DNA of 64,000 nucleotides from Poecilobothrus nobilitatus (lineage: Eukaryota > Arthropoda > Insecta > Diptera > Dolichopodidae): assembly GCA_947095535.1 (NCBI GenBank), contig OX352773.1:270560515-270624514 (forward strand). The letters are read 5' to 3'. Positions 47,762 through 62,457 of this stretch are shown here, piece after piece. Each line of letters opens with the position of its first letter. The stretch's first letter is position 1. The translations under genes and the position numbers were made by a program. The notes below the pieces were generated by a model that had not been told where the DNA came from, did not search any database, and was given only the letters and a program-made list of their open reading frames with translations.

Positions 47762-50476
47762 CTGAAAATAAAAAGAAAAAAAAAACAAAAAAAGTTTAAT
47801 TTTTATAAAAAAATTTAAATTTTATAAATAAATTTTAGAACAAATTAATAAAATCTTTCTGATTGTAAATAAAAAGAAATAATTTTTCAGTTTTAAAACC
47901 TTTATGTATACCTAAGATACATTTATAATTTTTTTTATTTATTTTGCTTTTAATTACTGATAAATCTGTAAAAATCTTATCTGCTTTGTTAAAGATTAAA
48001 GGTTATCACAAAATATTTTTATTTGAAAAGACAGGTTAAAATTGTGCTACACTTGGGTGATTGTAAATGACAATAATTTAAAATAAAACAATTTTAAAAA
48101 ATTTATTTTATTTTAAATTGTTGCCATTTGTTATTTGTGAGAGTAATTGATAACGATAAGATTGAACAGAATTCCAAAGAGAATGAAAAAAAAAAAATAA
48201 TTATTAAATAATTTGTGTTAAATAATTTTAAGGTCTTAACCCAATATTTTTTAATCAAAATAGTTTTAAAGTTATTATATATAGGGATTTTCTTCTTTAT
48301 TTATAGAGATAAAGTATGGAGTTTCTATATAGTGTGGCAGTTTTTGAAAAAGTGTTTGTGTGAGTGTATATGCGTACATTTTTTATTTAAAGGTTGAAAT
48401 TAAATTAATAGAAAAGGATTGCCAAATCTTTTTTTTTTAAAGACTTAAAAAATCATTTTAATTTTTTTTTATAAAAACCATAAAATTAAATTAAACTCAA
48501 TAAAAAATGTCATGGTTTGACGCAATGGGTAGACTTAATGCAGTAGCTATCATACAACTCTGAAATTTACATAAATATATCTCATCTCATTAATTTAGAT
48601 TTATTTAGAAATTTAGATTAATTTTTAATTATAGGAAAGTTTAGAATATCAATTCTAAAAAAAAAAAAAACAAGACACCTTTTATTAGTTAATTTAGTAG
48701 AAAAGCCAATACATATTTATCGTCTTTATAAAACCTTTTTTCAAGTGACTAATTTTAAAATATTAACTTTTAATTGTTTTGAGATTGGTAATGTAATGAA
48801 TGACATTAAATATCTTGATTTGGTGTCCTTCTACTAATTTGTATTCATTAAACGTTTGTAAGCGTTTGTAAGCGAAGCGTTTGTAATGTTTTCTTTTTTA
48901 TATAGTTATTGTTTTATTTTTTGTAGTTGTTTAACCACTGGTACACTATAGGGCAGCAACAAAATCTCTCAATCGTCCTCGATTAAAGGACAGTTAAATG
49001 TTTGATTTTCACATTTTCTACAAAATCCTTCTTTCAGATAAGACTGTTAATTTCCATTTAGTTAATTCTTTAGGAGTTTAAAATTAGTATTCTTCTTTAG
49101 GATTTTTAAGATTAGATTAGATATAAGGTATATGCATAATGACAGTTTGTCATTTTGTTATATAATAATCCTCAATTCAAAATATAATCTGTGTAAGTTA
49201 TGTACAATCATTTTGGTTTTTTTATATCATATCATATTATTCATATTATACATCAATTATTTTTATCAACTTTAATATTATAAGTTAAAGTAAATATATA
49301 AGTAAATAATAAGGAAAAAGATTTAAATAAAATTATTAAAGGGTATTAAAGATGCAAAAAAATAGATAAAACTGAATAAATTTTAGTTTTATTTGTTAGC
49401 CAATAATAAAACTCGAATTTTTAATGTTTCATTAAAATTAATGTATGTAATGTGCAAATAAAAAAGATAATTTTCAGAATTTTATTTATTTTTTTTATTT
49501 TCTTTTGGTTAAATTTTATTCAAAATGTCTTCCCAAATGTATGCAATAAAATTAAATACAAGCAAGAGAAAATAAAACAATATTTTAAGGTTAGATTTTA
49601 GATTTAAGGCAGGTAAGTATATGGTGCAATTCTTTTCTATTCTATACATTTCTTAACATGCACATTACATTCATATTTTGTATTTATATACAATAATAAT
49701 TGCAATTATTCATATAAATAGCTAAGTATGTATGTATTATATACATAAATACATATTATATTCATGTATTATTTTTTTAATGGCGCTGAAATTTTATTTA
49801 AATTATACTAAAAATAATAAAAACATAAAAAAAAAATAAAATGAGACAAAAAAGAGTTACGGTAAGAGAAAAAGAAAAAAAAAAGGTAAACACTAAATGG
49901 AAAATCCAAACAAAAAAAAAGTGTATAGCAACATTTATAGGGTTTCAATTAAAATGTGTTCATAACCATGTCCATGTTTTTTTTTCTCTATTTTAATGAG
50001 AACATATATTATATACATATATTATATCTATATAAATGTATATAATGTTTGTAAATATATTTATTTATATAGAAAATAAATAAAAATAATAAAATTATTA
50101 ACAAAAATAATTAAAACAACAATGATTGATTTTATAAGAAAATTTTCATTACGAAGAATGCACGAGAAAATAATCAACAAAAGTTTGTAATGTGTATGCC
50201 TCAAGTTTTCATTAATTTGTTTTTCTTAGAAAACAAAATAGTGTTTTCAAACACTAATACTTGTTAAATTTTGTAAATTTTTTGTTATATAAGGATAGGA
50301 TAGGATAGAGTGAAGATAGAATGTGCAATTACTCAATATCAAATTCGCAAGGCACTTTTAAATTGGAGAAGTATAGAAAAATATATATATCTACTTACTC
50401 ATTAACTCAAGAAAAAGTAACAGTATTTTTTATTAAAAACAATTTCGATTATAAAGGATTTTCGACTTAAGACAGC

Positions 50477-50670
50477 TTTTTTTTTAGTGCATTTCTCTGC
50501 CACATAAATGTGAACAGGAAATTACATAGCCTTTCCTTTTTAGACGTGGCTGTAAATGTGGTAAGGGGGAATAATTCTTACGACGTGTGTGGGATTCGAA
50601 ACCAAACTCCCTCAGCGTTTACAGCGTATTTTATACGCTCTTACCCCCTCTTACGTCATCGAGGCCCCCT
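50477..50670 (-). mobile_element. SINE family 2 copy (tRNA-derived)
   Basis: Same family as at 24763-24972: plus-strand order is T-run, TTCTCTGCCACATAAATGTG, GACGTGGCTGTAAATGTGG, TTCTTACGACGTGTGTGGG, then box B complement GGATTCGAAAC with one change at 50592-50602, and CATCGAGGCC. The target duplication is not evident. The box B change suggests an inactive copy. Confidence 0.82.
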
Positions 50671-50829
50671 TATTTGTATTATATTTTATATTTAGTGCAT
50701 TACCTTGCGTTGTATATTTAAATAGGCCGATATATTAAAATTTTTGTCCGAACATTGCATTTCGTATTATTTTCAGCTCAAATTACAATAAGAAAAGAAA
50801 TAACGGTAAAACCAAGGGGTTTCAAAAAA

Positions 50830-51639
50830 GCACATTTCCAAAATTACTAAATATTCCATAATAAGCCTAGAGTAAAGAGTAGATATATTGACAAATAAAT
50901 TTATAATAATATAAATTACGAATTTTATTAATATAAATTATGAATAATAATGAAAACAATAAGAAAAATTGAGAAAAATCAAATCAGACTTTCGTAAAAA
51001 TATAATGTTCGAGCTTTATTTTTTGTATATTACTTCGAAAAAATTTGGTCAGGTGTTTTCATTTACAGGTGTTTAAAAATAGAGAATTTTCAGTTTTTGA
51101 CCCCTTACAGCTCCTAAACGGGTGGCAACACAAAAATATTTCCTAAAATGACTCACAGATATTTTCAAAAATCTAACTCCTCTCAAAATTTCAGCTTCTA
51201 ACTTAAACCGTTTGAAAAATAGAAGGCCTCCAAATGTTTGCAAAAATTGACCCACATAACGCCGTAACCGTATATTAAAATACCGCATGGCAAAACCACA
51301 TATTTATTTTACATATAGTATTTATAAAATTTCTAAAACCAGCTATCTTTTGGCGTTTCCAGATTGAAAATATGCCTTACATAGAACCTGTGTTATAACA
51401 ATTTAATGATAGGGCTTCTTCAAACTTTGTAGGACTGTAGCTCCGTAACGGATGGGGCTACAAAAAAAAGTTGTTTCACTAATTAGTTTTTTGGCGATGC
51501 CTATCCGTATAGTTAAAATTTCATTGCTTAATTTTAAACGGTGTAGAAGTTTTGTAAACACCTAGACGGTCGAAAGGACGGAGAAACGGATAGAGTGAAA
51601 CTAATAAGCACATTTTTTCAAAATTTGTTGAAAATGTGC
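50830..51639 (+). repeat. family A MITE-like repeat, copy 5
   Basis: Starts with a perfect GCACATTTCCAAAA (50830-50843) and ends GTTGAAAATGTGC (to 51639), giving visible terminal inverted repeats. Internal landmarks are ATTTGGTCAGGTG, GACCCCTTACAGCTCCTAAACGG, CCTCTCAAAATTTCAGC, ACATAACGCCGTAACCGT, GTAGCTCCGTAACGGATGGG, AACGGTGTAGAAGTTTTGTA and GAGTGAAACTAATAAGCACA. About 810 bp, no transposase. Confidence 0.82.
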
Positions 51640-54157
51640 TAAAAAAATATAAATTTTTCAGAGTTTTTTTTTTATTTTTTTTTACGTATATATGTAATAA
51701 TTTACTATACATACCTAATAATTTTTATTTTCTCATTTTTCTCAAGTTTTTTTTTGATTGTTTAGATTGATAGGTAAGTTCGTCAATTAATGGCACGTGC
51801 TTTAATTTTTTATAGTTTTTTGTTTTTAGTCTGAGAAAAAAGTTTTTTAGGTATAGATAAGTTGATAAAAATGAAATTTAAATGTGTTGTAGAATTTTTT
51901 GAATTTATTAATGTAGTGAGTCAGCAAATAATATTTACCGCAAAATTTGCTCAGTTTTTCCAATATTTTATATTATTTTATATTTTATAAAAAAAATATT
52001 AAAAATATTAATGATAAAGTTTCACTTAACAAACAGAATAAATAATATAAACATTGGAAAATTGTTTTAGACACTTTAAATGCTTGTTTTAATTTTCATT
52101 GTTTTTATATTATTAATGTACGTATACATACTGAAAGGTTTTTTGTTTCGTAAAATATGAAATATTTTTTGTTACTTATAACCGATAAATAAATTTTTTA
52201 TTTTTTTTTTTTATTGTTATCATGTTTTTTAATTATTGTTTTACGCGTTCTACATTTTTATTTTTTCATTGTACCAATAACATAAACTTTTACCTTAAGC
52301 AAAACATATTTGAAAGCACTTACATATAGCCCAAAATAAACGTAACGAGACGAGCAAAACTCTACTATTACATTTAGCCAATATATGACCAATAGCCATA
52401 TTGTGAGATAAAAATGTCAAAAAACTGCACGAAAAATTATATGTCATATGAACGAGAGAAATGTCATGTAAAGTTTCCGTAAAACGATGCCGATACGTTA
52501 ACCCAAAAAAACTTTATTTGAAGTAAAAAGTTGTTTATGAGAAATGGCAAATTTTAAAATTCTAATAATTTTTTATCTTATTTTTTTACAAATACATGTA
52601 ATATTAATTATAAAATATCCAGCTATACTTAATTCCAAAAAAAAAACAAAGTTTTTTAGTGTTCTTATAGAACTTGAAGTGAAAGCATGGAAATATCGAA
52701 ATTTTTCTTATAGTTTTTTTTTTTAATTTTTTAAAATTATGAATGAAAAAGTTAAAATTTTTTAATGCGGCTCTGTTTATTAAATTCTGTCCTTTCATAT
52801 TGGTAAAATAAATTTAATCTAAACAAATTTCCAGAAATAATATCTTTTGAAAGAAAATTCTTCATGAAGTACACATAATTTGGTTTTTGGATATTATTTT
52901 TACTCAAATTTTTGCGTACCTATAGGTACACCTATAGTATATATATACCAAACTAATATATAAATATATATATTATTTGTTTCGTTTGTTTATATATATA
53001 TTATATATATAAAAATATATGTATAGTACATTAATAAATTGCATTTACATCATTAATAATTTTCACAATTTTTAACAGTTTGCGCTAGACAGCGTTTTTC
53101 TTTTCTTTTGTTATTGGTGAATAACCTGACGAATATCAATAATTATTATACTCAAAGTCCATAATGTACCTTCAAACGTAGGAGAATTCATCAAGATCGC
53201 TTAAAGTTTGTATGAAGTTTGACCAAGTTCACCTTTTGGGTAAATATTATTTAAAATGTTTTCCCAAAAGCAAAAGAAAATAAAACAAATTATTAAAAGG
53301 TTAGATTTTAGATTTGTTTAAATAAAAAACACTTGTTACAGTTTCACAATTTATATATGTATATTTTGTGCAAAAATACAAATAAAAAACGACTAGTTTC
53401 GCGCTATTGAGGTATCTTCAGATAAGCAACTCATTATTTTAGATTTTAGATTTAAGACACTTTTAAGTTTTTTATATATTTATTATTTAAAAGACTCAGA
53501 GCAATGCTTTCAGTAAAAATTACGTTTTGAAATTAAAATCCTTAAAGTTCCAGAAATTTTAAAGATCGAAATGATGTGAACAATCCAAATGAGTTCTTGC
53601 ATACACTCTCACCATACTGAATGCCGTCACATACATATTGATATTGAAAAAAAATATAATTTGGAAATAAGTGTGAGTCATTTCATCAAGAGTCTGCCCC
53701 AATGCGGTGATAAAAGTTCGACTTATATGTCGAAAAAAAATAAATAAAATAGGTACCGAAGTTAAAATAACATAAAATAATCGAATTTTTGATTTTTTCT
53801 AATTGTGGCTAATGAAAAAAAAATATTTGATTTTATGGCGGGTTACGAGACAAGCATTATTATAATGTACATATAGTCTATATGTGCATCTTTATTGCCA
53901 AACATATAATTCTTATTTTTTAAATATTATTATTTTTTTAATAATCTTAAAAATATTTTTACATTTAAACATTGATATTTTTAATAACCGGAAACGGAAT
54001 TAGAAATGAAGATGTTGTTTTTCAATTTATTAAACATATTTAACAATGGTTATAGTAATTCATAATATCATTTGTTGAAATATATTCTTTTATTTTCATT
54101 TTTTGATACCTATTTCATGGAAATATGAATGTAATTTACGAACCTACTAAATAATAT

Positions 54158-54188
<31 letters not shown>

Positions 54189-57100
54189 CTAGAAATATAT
54201 AAGATTGTAATGAATTGATTTAATTTTACCTGTAAAATGTGTAGGAGAAGAAAGAATAATGGCAGGTGAAAATAAAAAATAAAATATCAAAAGATTAAAA
54301 ATCATTAAAATGAACTATGATACCATTAAAAGAGTCAAACATATCTTAGAATAGAATGCCAAGTAGCTATTTTAAAGAGGAAAGAAAATTAATTTAACTA
54401 TACGCCCTTGCTTAATTTTGGAATACGTGCTTATCCTGTGTTCCAGTTCTTTTAATATACAACGCTCATAAAGTCAATAAAGAAACGTCAACAATGATTC
54501 AACAACAATAGAAAGTAAAAGAGTTTACTAGCAACAAAATCCCATTTTTTTTTTTTTTGCATACAAGAAACCCCATAAAAAACAAGATTTGCTTTTTTTT
54601 TATTTTCTTTCCTTTTATTACGCTTCTACTTTTTATTTTAGTTTGTTCGTTTTTTTTTTTTCTTATACAATTTTTTTAACAGAATGTAAAAAAAAAATTA
54701 AAAAAAATATGAAGGCGGAGCTTAAAAATCATTGGTTAAGGCGGGAATTATGTCCCTTCTTTACTCTTCTATTTTCATATTAACATTTGCTCTTTCACTC
54801 TTATACATTTTTACATTTAAAAATATAAAAATACAACATACTTTATACAAAAACAAAAGTTAACTTATTGGAATTAGGTAGTTTTTTTATATTTTCTATG
54901 CTTTGACTGGAAAAAAACATGTTTTTTTGTTTTGGCATTTTTTTTTTATTGTATTGGAAGTTTTATATTGCAAATGCATCGCAATACAATACAACACTAC
55001 ACAATACAAGCACTATCATCGCAATATATAGTATAAAAAAAAAACTAACACGAAATTAAAAATTAAACAAAAGTAGTTGAATAAAATAATTTTTAAGGCA
55101 CGTGGATAAATACAGAAATTGTTCTAAGAGTAAACTGTTAAAAATCTGTTAAATTTGAAGAGAAGCAATAAAGTTATTAGTTTATTCTATATATAATATG
55201 TACCTATTTGGTCTTGATATAAATAAGATTTTAAATACCTATTTGGTTTTTTGAAAAGGTAATTAATTTAAAAAAAAAACGTGGATTCTTTTTAGAAGAT
55301 GTGAAGTCTTGTTACATCTGGCATATTAATATTGGGAATGTGAATTCAAATATACACGCCATAAACATTAGAAAATGGAAAAAAAATAAATTTTCAATAT
55401 TATTGTGCCAAATGAAATATAGATATAAAAGGTAGTAATTATTAATAATAATTTCGAATATGGATCCTTTAAAAAAAGGACTATAAATACGAATATTGTT
55501 TTTTAATTGTAAAATACATGTGTAAATAAATAAATAAATAGAAAAGGGAAAAAATTTTAAAAGAAGATTATTATGTACTTCCAAATAATAGTCATTGACT
55601 GTAATAATAATGTATGTGTGTATTTCTAAGTTAATGAAAATATTGTTAACCGAATGAATACAAATTTAATATTTTGTATTTTAACTGTCACTATCAAATG
55701 CTTTAAAAGTTAACGGTTACTAATAAGTACTGATAAATGTACTCATTAATTTAAAATCTTAATTTAAAACAAAATTTGATATGTAGTTTATATTTGACAG
55801 TTAATAGATATTTTATGTATTTATTTAGATAAATATTAGGTATTAACAAATATGAAATCATATTATAATGATTAGGTCTAGAGGCGTACTTTTATTTTTT
55901 CCTTCACTAAAACTAACTAACTTAATATGTTAATATTTGGGGACAAACTGATATTTAGGTTTAAATATGTATTTTTTTAACATTTTTTTCGGATCACGAT
56001 TATAAATATCTAACATAAGCTGCAAGAAATAAATCTAAGATAAGCTGCAACAATCTCTCCACATTACCACCTAACATATTATAACATACCATAACTTTGA
56101 CGAATAACAAAAGATTCTGATATGAAAATCCCGTTAAATCATCTGCATTAACTTATTATCTTAAGAGGTTATTTTAAAATTAAAATTATTAAAATTATTT
56201 TAAAATGAAAATTTTAAAACAGTTATGTTCATTGTTATGTTCATCATATTTAATATATGTATGTATATATTATATACATATGCACGTATTTGTTTTCGTG
56301 ATTATTTTTTGTTTTTCTTCTTTTTTATTTAACTTAAAGTGCAGTTAAATATATGCTGTTCTCAAGGATGTTTAAAATTCAATTCTGTTTAAAATATAAC
56401 AGTTATTTTCGAAAATATGTTATACAATTCTTTTTACAGAACAAGGATAACATTAAAGTTTTTATAAGAAAAAGGATGAATAAAGGATAGAAAATAATTT
56501 TAACTTCACATCCTGTATGTTCTGTAAAAAAACAAAATAATTTTTTTTTTAAATGTAATAAAATGTGGCTGAGAAAAATTTTATTAGTTTTTTATGTGTA
56601 TTGCATTAAAAGGAAAAAGAAAAAACCTAGCAAAAACTATAAAAGAAGAAATAAATATGTATGTATATAGGAAATAGTAAATAGATGCAATTACGTGCAT
56701 TTTTTTTTAAAGAAAATTTTTGATAATGTTTAAGCTTTACATGCGATCTTTAATGTATTGGAATGAGAACGAAAAAAATTTTTTTTTTTTATTTATTGTA
56801 GAAAAGAAAAATAAAATTTTATTTGCGACAGGATATTTTTTATATGTGTGAATGAATGTAATGAAAAATACAGAATAAAAATGTAGAAATTTATATGTTT
56901 ATATATATTTTAAAAAAAAGAAAGAAAAAATAAAATTAACAAAAATACATTGGATCCACGATATTATTTTTGATTTTTTATGTAAAAGAATGCAATGCGC
57001 AATGCAAATTCAATTTTTTTTTTATCACTGTAATCATTTTTAATGTTAAAAAATTTTATTTGTAGGAAGAACTTTAATAATTTTTTTTTTTTTTTGGATT

Positions 57101-58072
57101 TTTGATGTTTAAATTTTTGTTTTAATTCGTTTACATACAATACATATACATATTTATTTACTCAATTTTTTATAATTTATATAAACATATTATAAACTAC
57201 ATAATATATAAGTATACTTTAAATTATTGTACCTATAGTACTATTTTTTGTTGGTGAAAGGAATTATAAGGATATTTAGAAAAAGTGAAATAAATTTTTC
57301 TTGTTATTACATTTTGAGAACCTCTTTTAATAGGTTATTCGTTATATATTTTTTTTTGGATTTTATTTATAAATTACATTATGTAAAAAGAATTTTTAGC
57401 GAATAGAAAAATAGCGATTCAGAAGAAAATTATTTTGATGTGTTTATGTAAAACCTTTGCTTTTTGTAGTTGTTTGTTATTGTATGTATTAACAAAAATA
57501 TATTAAAAGGCGGTCATTTATTTAAAATGGTTATTATTATTTTTATTAGTATTTTTTAGGAGGGTAAATGAAATGATGTTGTTTTTTAGATAAACATTTT
57601 TTTTTTCTTTAAAAGAATTACATTTTATAAAAATATTGATTTGAATTTTGACGTAAATTTATAATAAAATGATGTTAAATTTTGTTCTATTCAAATCTTA
57701 AAGATATGCAATAAACTGAAATTTTTTGATATTATACGAAAAAATCAAAGTATATAAAAATATTAGCGTTTTCAAGAAATTATTTTATATTATCTATAAA
57801 ATTCATATTTAAATACTAATAATTAAATATTAATTTAAGTCAAAATTTTATTATTAGGTACTTGATTTGAAACAAATTGAATGAAAAATAAAATGTTAAC
57901 ATTAATGTATACAAGTATGTAACAAAAATTAATATTAAATTTTAAGTTAAGACCGAAATAACTTCAATAATAATTTATTCGTATTAGACTAAGCTCAATT
58001 TCTCGAATCATTATTTTCACTGCATAGCTATTGTACAAGAGACATCATGAGACATAAACATTATATTTACAT

Positions 58073-58288
58073 AAAAGAATTATTTCTTTTCTTTTCATGC
58101 ATTTCTCTGTCACATAAATGTGGACAGCAAATTACACAGTTCAGACGTGGCTGTAAATGTCGTAAGAGATAATAACTCTTACGACGTGTGTTATGGGATT
58201 CGAACGCACACTCCCTGAGTGTTTAAAGCTTATTTTATACGCTCTTACCCATTAGGCCACCGAGACCCTTAAAAAAATTATTTTTTAT
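58073..58288 (-). mobile_element. SINE family 2 copy (tRNA-derived) with small deletion
   Basis: Same family: TTTCTCTGTCACATAAATGTG, TCAGACGTGGCTGTAAATGT, GGGATTCGAACGCACAC, CCATTAGGCCACCGAGACCC. It lacks about 10 bp (CTTTCCTTTT) present in the others before the CAGACGTGG block. An approximate A/T-rich repeat, AAAAGAATTATTTCTTTT at 58073-58090 against 58271-58288 (three differences), may be the target duplication, but low complexity makes this uncertain. Confidence 0.8.
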
Positions 58289-60249
58289 TTTTATATTACG
58301 ATATAAATTACTAATATTGAATATGATCTGATCCAGGGTTGAAACCTAAAGTCTTTTGACTGAATGGCTGTTAACTTAATCGCACTACTCTATTAGTAAT
58401 ATAGATACTTACAAAGATTAACTTAAAAAAAAAATTACTTAATTAAAAGACAAACCAAACAAGCCTTTCGATATACCTATAAATAATTTATTAAATTACT
58501 TTTTCTATTTCATGTGTTTAATTTTTTACTTTTTAACGGATATATCTATTATATACTCGTATAAAGGATAATAAATTTTTCACAATAATTAATTTCATTT
58601 ATTTTTAATTAAATAATACTATATTATTAGAGAATTTCCTTTCGCCTATGTATATATATATATATGTATATTCGAAAATATATAATAAATTTATTCATGT
58701 AACATGCTTTTAATCTAATTCTTGTATTTTTATTAAAAAATAAAATAAATTTAAGTAACAATTAACAAGATAATCATTTTTTTTAAATTAGAAAATTATT
58801 TAAAAAAAATTTAATAGTAAATTACGTGTGAAATTGAAATTTCATGTATTCCAAATTTAATATTCAAAAAAAGGAAAAATATTATTTTAATAATAAACAT
58901 ATTATTTTCATTTGTACTTTCACGAAACCTTTTTTTTTTTTTTTTTTTTTGTATAACACAAGTAATAATTAAAGTTTCCGGTGTGTTGCAATTATAATTC
59001 ACAATAACAAAAAAAAAAAAAAACCTTAGATCTCAGCTATCTATTAGGTCGACATCATGCATTTAATAAAATATAAAAAAATATCAGTTAAAGTATATAA
59101 GAGCGAGGGGCAGATATATGTGAAAATGTCAGTGAAATGATTTCAACCTAAAAGATGTTCATACTGTTTTAATTCAACTTTCGTTCAACCACTCCAACAA
59201 AAGTTATTTTCTTCATATAGGGCAGAAAACATTTTCTGTGAACATATACATATATGTGTTCATATTCTATATTATTAAAAAAAAAAACAACACATGCAAT
59301 TAAAATTTTTTTTTTTTTAATTGTTAACATTATAGATAATAAAATAAAATGATTGCTACTGTTTATTTCATTTGACTACTATATATTTGATTTTAATAAA
59401 AGTAATAAAAAATGTATAGTATAATAATTATGTTTTAATATGTATATATATATATATATATTGCTTTGTACTGATTGGTAACTGACTACCAGTTAACAAA
59501 AAACATGATTTTAATTTTCTATGTTATACTATAAATTCATTGTTTTTTCTATTTAATTAATTTTAATGGCAACTTCATCCCTCCTCGTTTCAATTCTTTC
59601 ATCAGTTTTCACGGTATTAATTTTATTATTTAATTCCAAATTTACGCTTTTAATCCGGGGAGAAAAAAAATAAAAATAAAAATAAATAAAACGTGAATTT
59701 AGTATGGTTTGCCAAGTTTTATTGAAATCATTTTTATTTTGTGACCACATATATTCTATATTTTTTTGTTTTCAATTCGCCGCATTTTATTTGTATTTAT
59801 GTTTTTGTTTTTTAATTTATAATTTTGCATTGTAATATTAAGGAAAATTATTTATTTTAAATTAATTTCTTTTTTTTTTATTTCATTTAACGTTGCAATT
59901 TTAAATTTGAAAATAATTCAATGTATGTAAATAATTTGTTAATTATTTTGTTGTAGCGCCATTAAAATCTGTTGGAGAATTTAAGCATATATTTAAACAT
60001 TTTATTTGAAAAATTTGAAATTCTAATTAGAGGTGGAGAATATGAATAGAACAACATGTTGACAGAACAAGAGATTTTAAATACATATTTATGTACGTAT
60101 TTGTTTTATCAAATTAATCCAACTTTTTAATGTATACGTATATATTTTATATATAGATAAACATTTAAAGGTAACTATAATGTAACTGACAATTTAAATT
60201 ACATAATAGGTAAAAAGTTTTAGTAAATTTTCAGCATACATTCAAAAAT

Positions 60250-60740
60250 TTGAAATACACTTTTTAGTTTCATTCTGAATGTTCGTTGATCCTTCTGTAG
60301 AACAACGTTTTTATGTAGTCTTATCCATTACGGATATACAGGTCCTTTAAAATTGGAAAAATTAGTATTTTTAAATGTTTGTTAGTTGTGATATTTGCTG
60401 AACATTGGATCGAATGAAAAATGAGTTTAAACTATAATCTTGCTTTTTTAAGTAAAAATTTATTTTTGTTTAAATTTTGCAAGGAAAATTGTCAGCCAGA
60501 ACGAGCTTTTGTTTAAAAAAGTGATATTTGAGTTCAAGCTCCGTTTTATGAATTCGACCCATTGTTTCCATAATTTTACAACATGTTCGTTTCTCTGTTT
60601 TTCCGGAACGCTTTTAGTCAATCAGAAAGATTCATGTATTTGCTCATATCTCTGAAGTATAAATTATTACTTCAGAATTATTTTTTTTACTTTCCACCAT
60701 TTATAAGAGTTATTTAAGGGTCAAAAATTTCTGGTGTATG
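60250..60740 (-). repeat. possible diverged family A fragment
   Basis: TAGTTTCATTCTGAATGTTCG, TAGTCTTATCCATTACGGATATACAGG and TATAAGAGTTATTTAAGGGTCAAAAATT echo the inverted family A order (compare 62497 on), but similarity is patchy. Confidence 0.35.
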
Positions 60741-62457
60741 GTGTGGTCTGGTCTGGTGTATGTTTTTAAGATAACTTTATAATATTTTAAAATAAAGTAA
60801 ATCGTAAGTTTTAGATTGATCTTTTTATATTTAAAAAACAATACTGTACATACATACTTATTTGATATATATCAAAAGTTAAAAGTTACATTTTCATTTT
60901 AAAAAATTTAATCTTATTTAAAAACGGTTTAACATTTACTCTATAATAGGTAACTAATGTGTTTTATAATTTAGTTTTATAATAATGAAATTATCTTAAT
61001 TATCCATCTTTCATTTGAGTTTTTAACAATAGAATAAAATTTAAAGCCAATTAAAGTTTTCCAAATCGGAAGGTCTTAAAGCTTAAAATAAATCGTGTAA
61101 TAATGGAAAACAAAAAATTGTAATTGAAGTTTGAATTTTCTATTACTGTTGTAAAGAAAAAACGGAAATGCTCATGATTTTTATTGCGAATTTCCTATAC
61201 TTTTTGATGTTTAACATGTAGAGAACTTTTAAAAATAACAAAGATTAAATTTAAGATAAAATATTGTGATATGCATTATTGAACAAATAAAAGAAAGTCA
61301 ATCAGGGTTACCATAATAATATTATATTCAATATGATTTATTAAATATCAAAAACTTTAAAAACAGTTTTCCTTATTTTGATAAATTAAAATTTAAAATA
61401 AACAAATATTTGCTCTGAAAATCAATAAAAATTTATATTTATTATAGTGACTAGTGCCTATTGAATCTCACTTGTATACAGTGAGATTTGAAGTTATCAC
61501 AAACTAAATTTTAACAAATCTGTTGAAGTTTTCCAATTTGCTTAGTATATATGTATATTATATAGTATACATATTCTAAACAAAATTTTGGCTCTGCATA
61601 ATTAAAATCTGTTGGCAACCCTACTATTTGTTAATGTACATGGATATATGGAAGACATATATGACTGTACATGTTTTTTTAGTTCAATGAAAAGTATAGT
61701 TGAAGGAGTACGTGATCATTACTCTTTCTTAGTACTTTTTTATAACATTCTCTGTAAATCGTGTACTACTACTCAATTTAAACAAGTGTTTGTTACTTTT
61801 GTTTTTTATTTTTTTTTTCTTATTTATTTTCCTTATAGAATATTGAAGAATTAAAGATTGTTTTTTTCTAGTTTAAATATTAGATAAGACTAAAGTTTTT
61901 CATTATTGGCACGTATTAAGTGTTGCAGATCGAGCCATAAAAGGTGGAGAAAAAAGCAAAGCAAAGACATAAATCGAACAACTCTTTAGTAAATAATTTT
62001 TATTATAACATTTCATGAAATTCTTTATAAGTGAGAGTGTGTGTTTTCCAATTGACTTACTAAAACTATATATTGAAGTAAAAATAAATGAATGATACTT
62101 AGTATGTAACGCTCAAAAATTATATAGGTATTTTTACTTTCATTGTACTTCTTAAAAATTAAGAAAAATTAAAAAACCTCTATACTATATTAAATAATAA
62201 TGAATCAAATTTTCTTTTAAGATATCTTATTGCCATACAATTTAACATATACATGCAAATGCGAGTGTTAATAAAAGAAAACAAATAGTACTTTGTAATT
62301 CATGAAGTTTTAATAAATTTTCATGTTGTTTCTTTTTTTGAATACAATACTTTCCTTCGGATTTCATATATGATAAAATAAAGGATCTACAGAATGTTTT
62401 AATATAGTGTTATAAAATGTTCATTTTTGACTTGTAATTAACGTATACACCTTTTTA

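Noticed and set aside
55312..55584. 90-codon minus-strand hydrophobic frame
   Set aside because: Phe/Ile/Leu/Tyr content reflects AT-rich codons, with no recognisable domain or splice context for dsx.
59566..59673. 35-codon plus-strand frame resembling a hydrophobic leader
   Set aside because: It has Leu/Ile/Val-rich content but no supporting context, splice or conservation evidence; chance frames of this size are common.
61612..61854. 80-codon plus-strand frame
   Set aside because: Starts at a non-ATG codon, ends in poly(T)-derived Phe runs and shows no domain.
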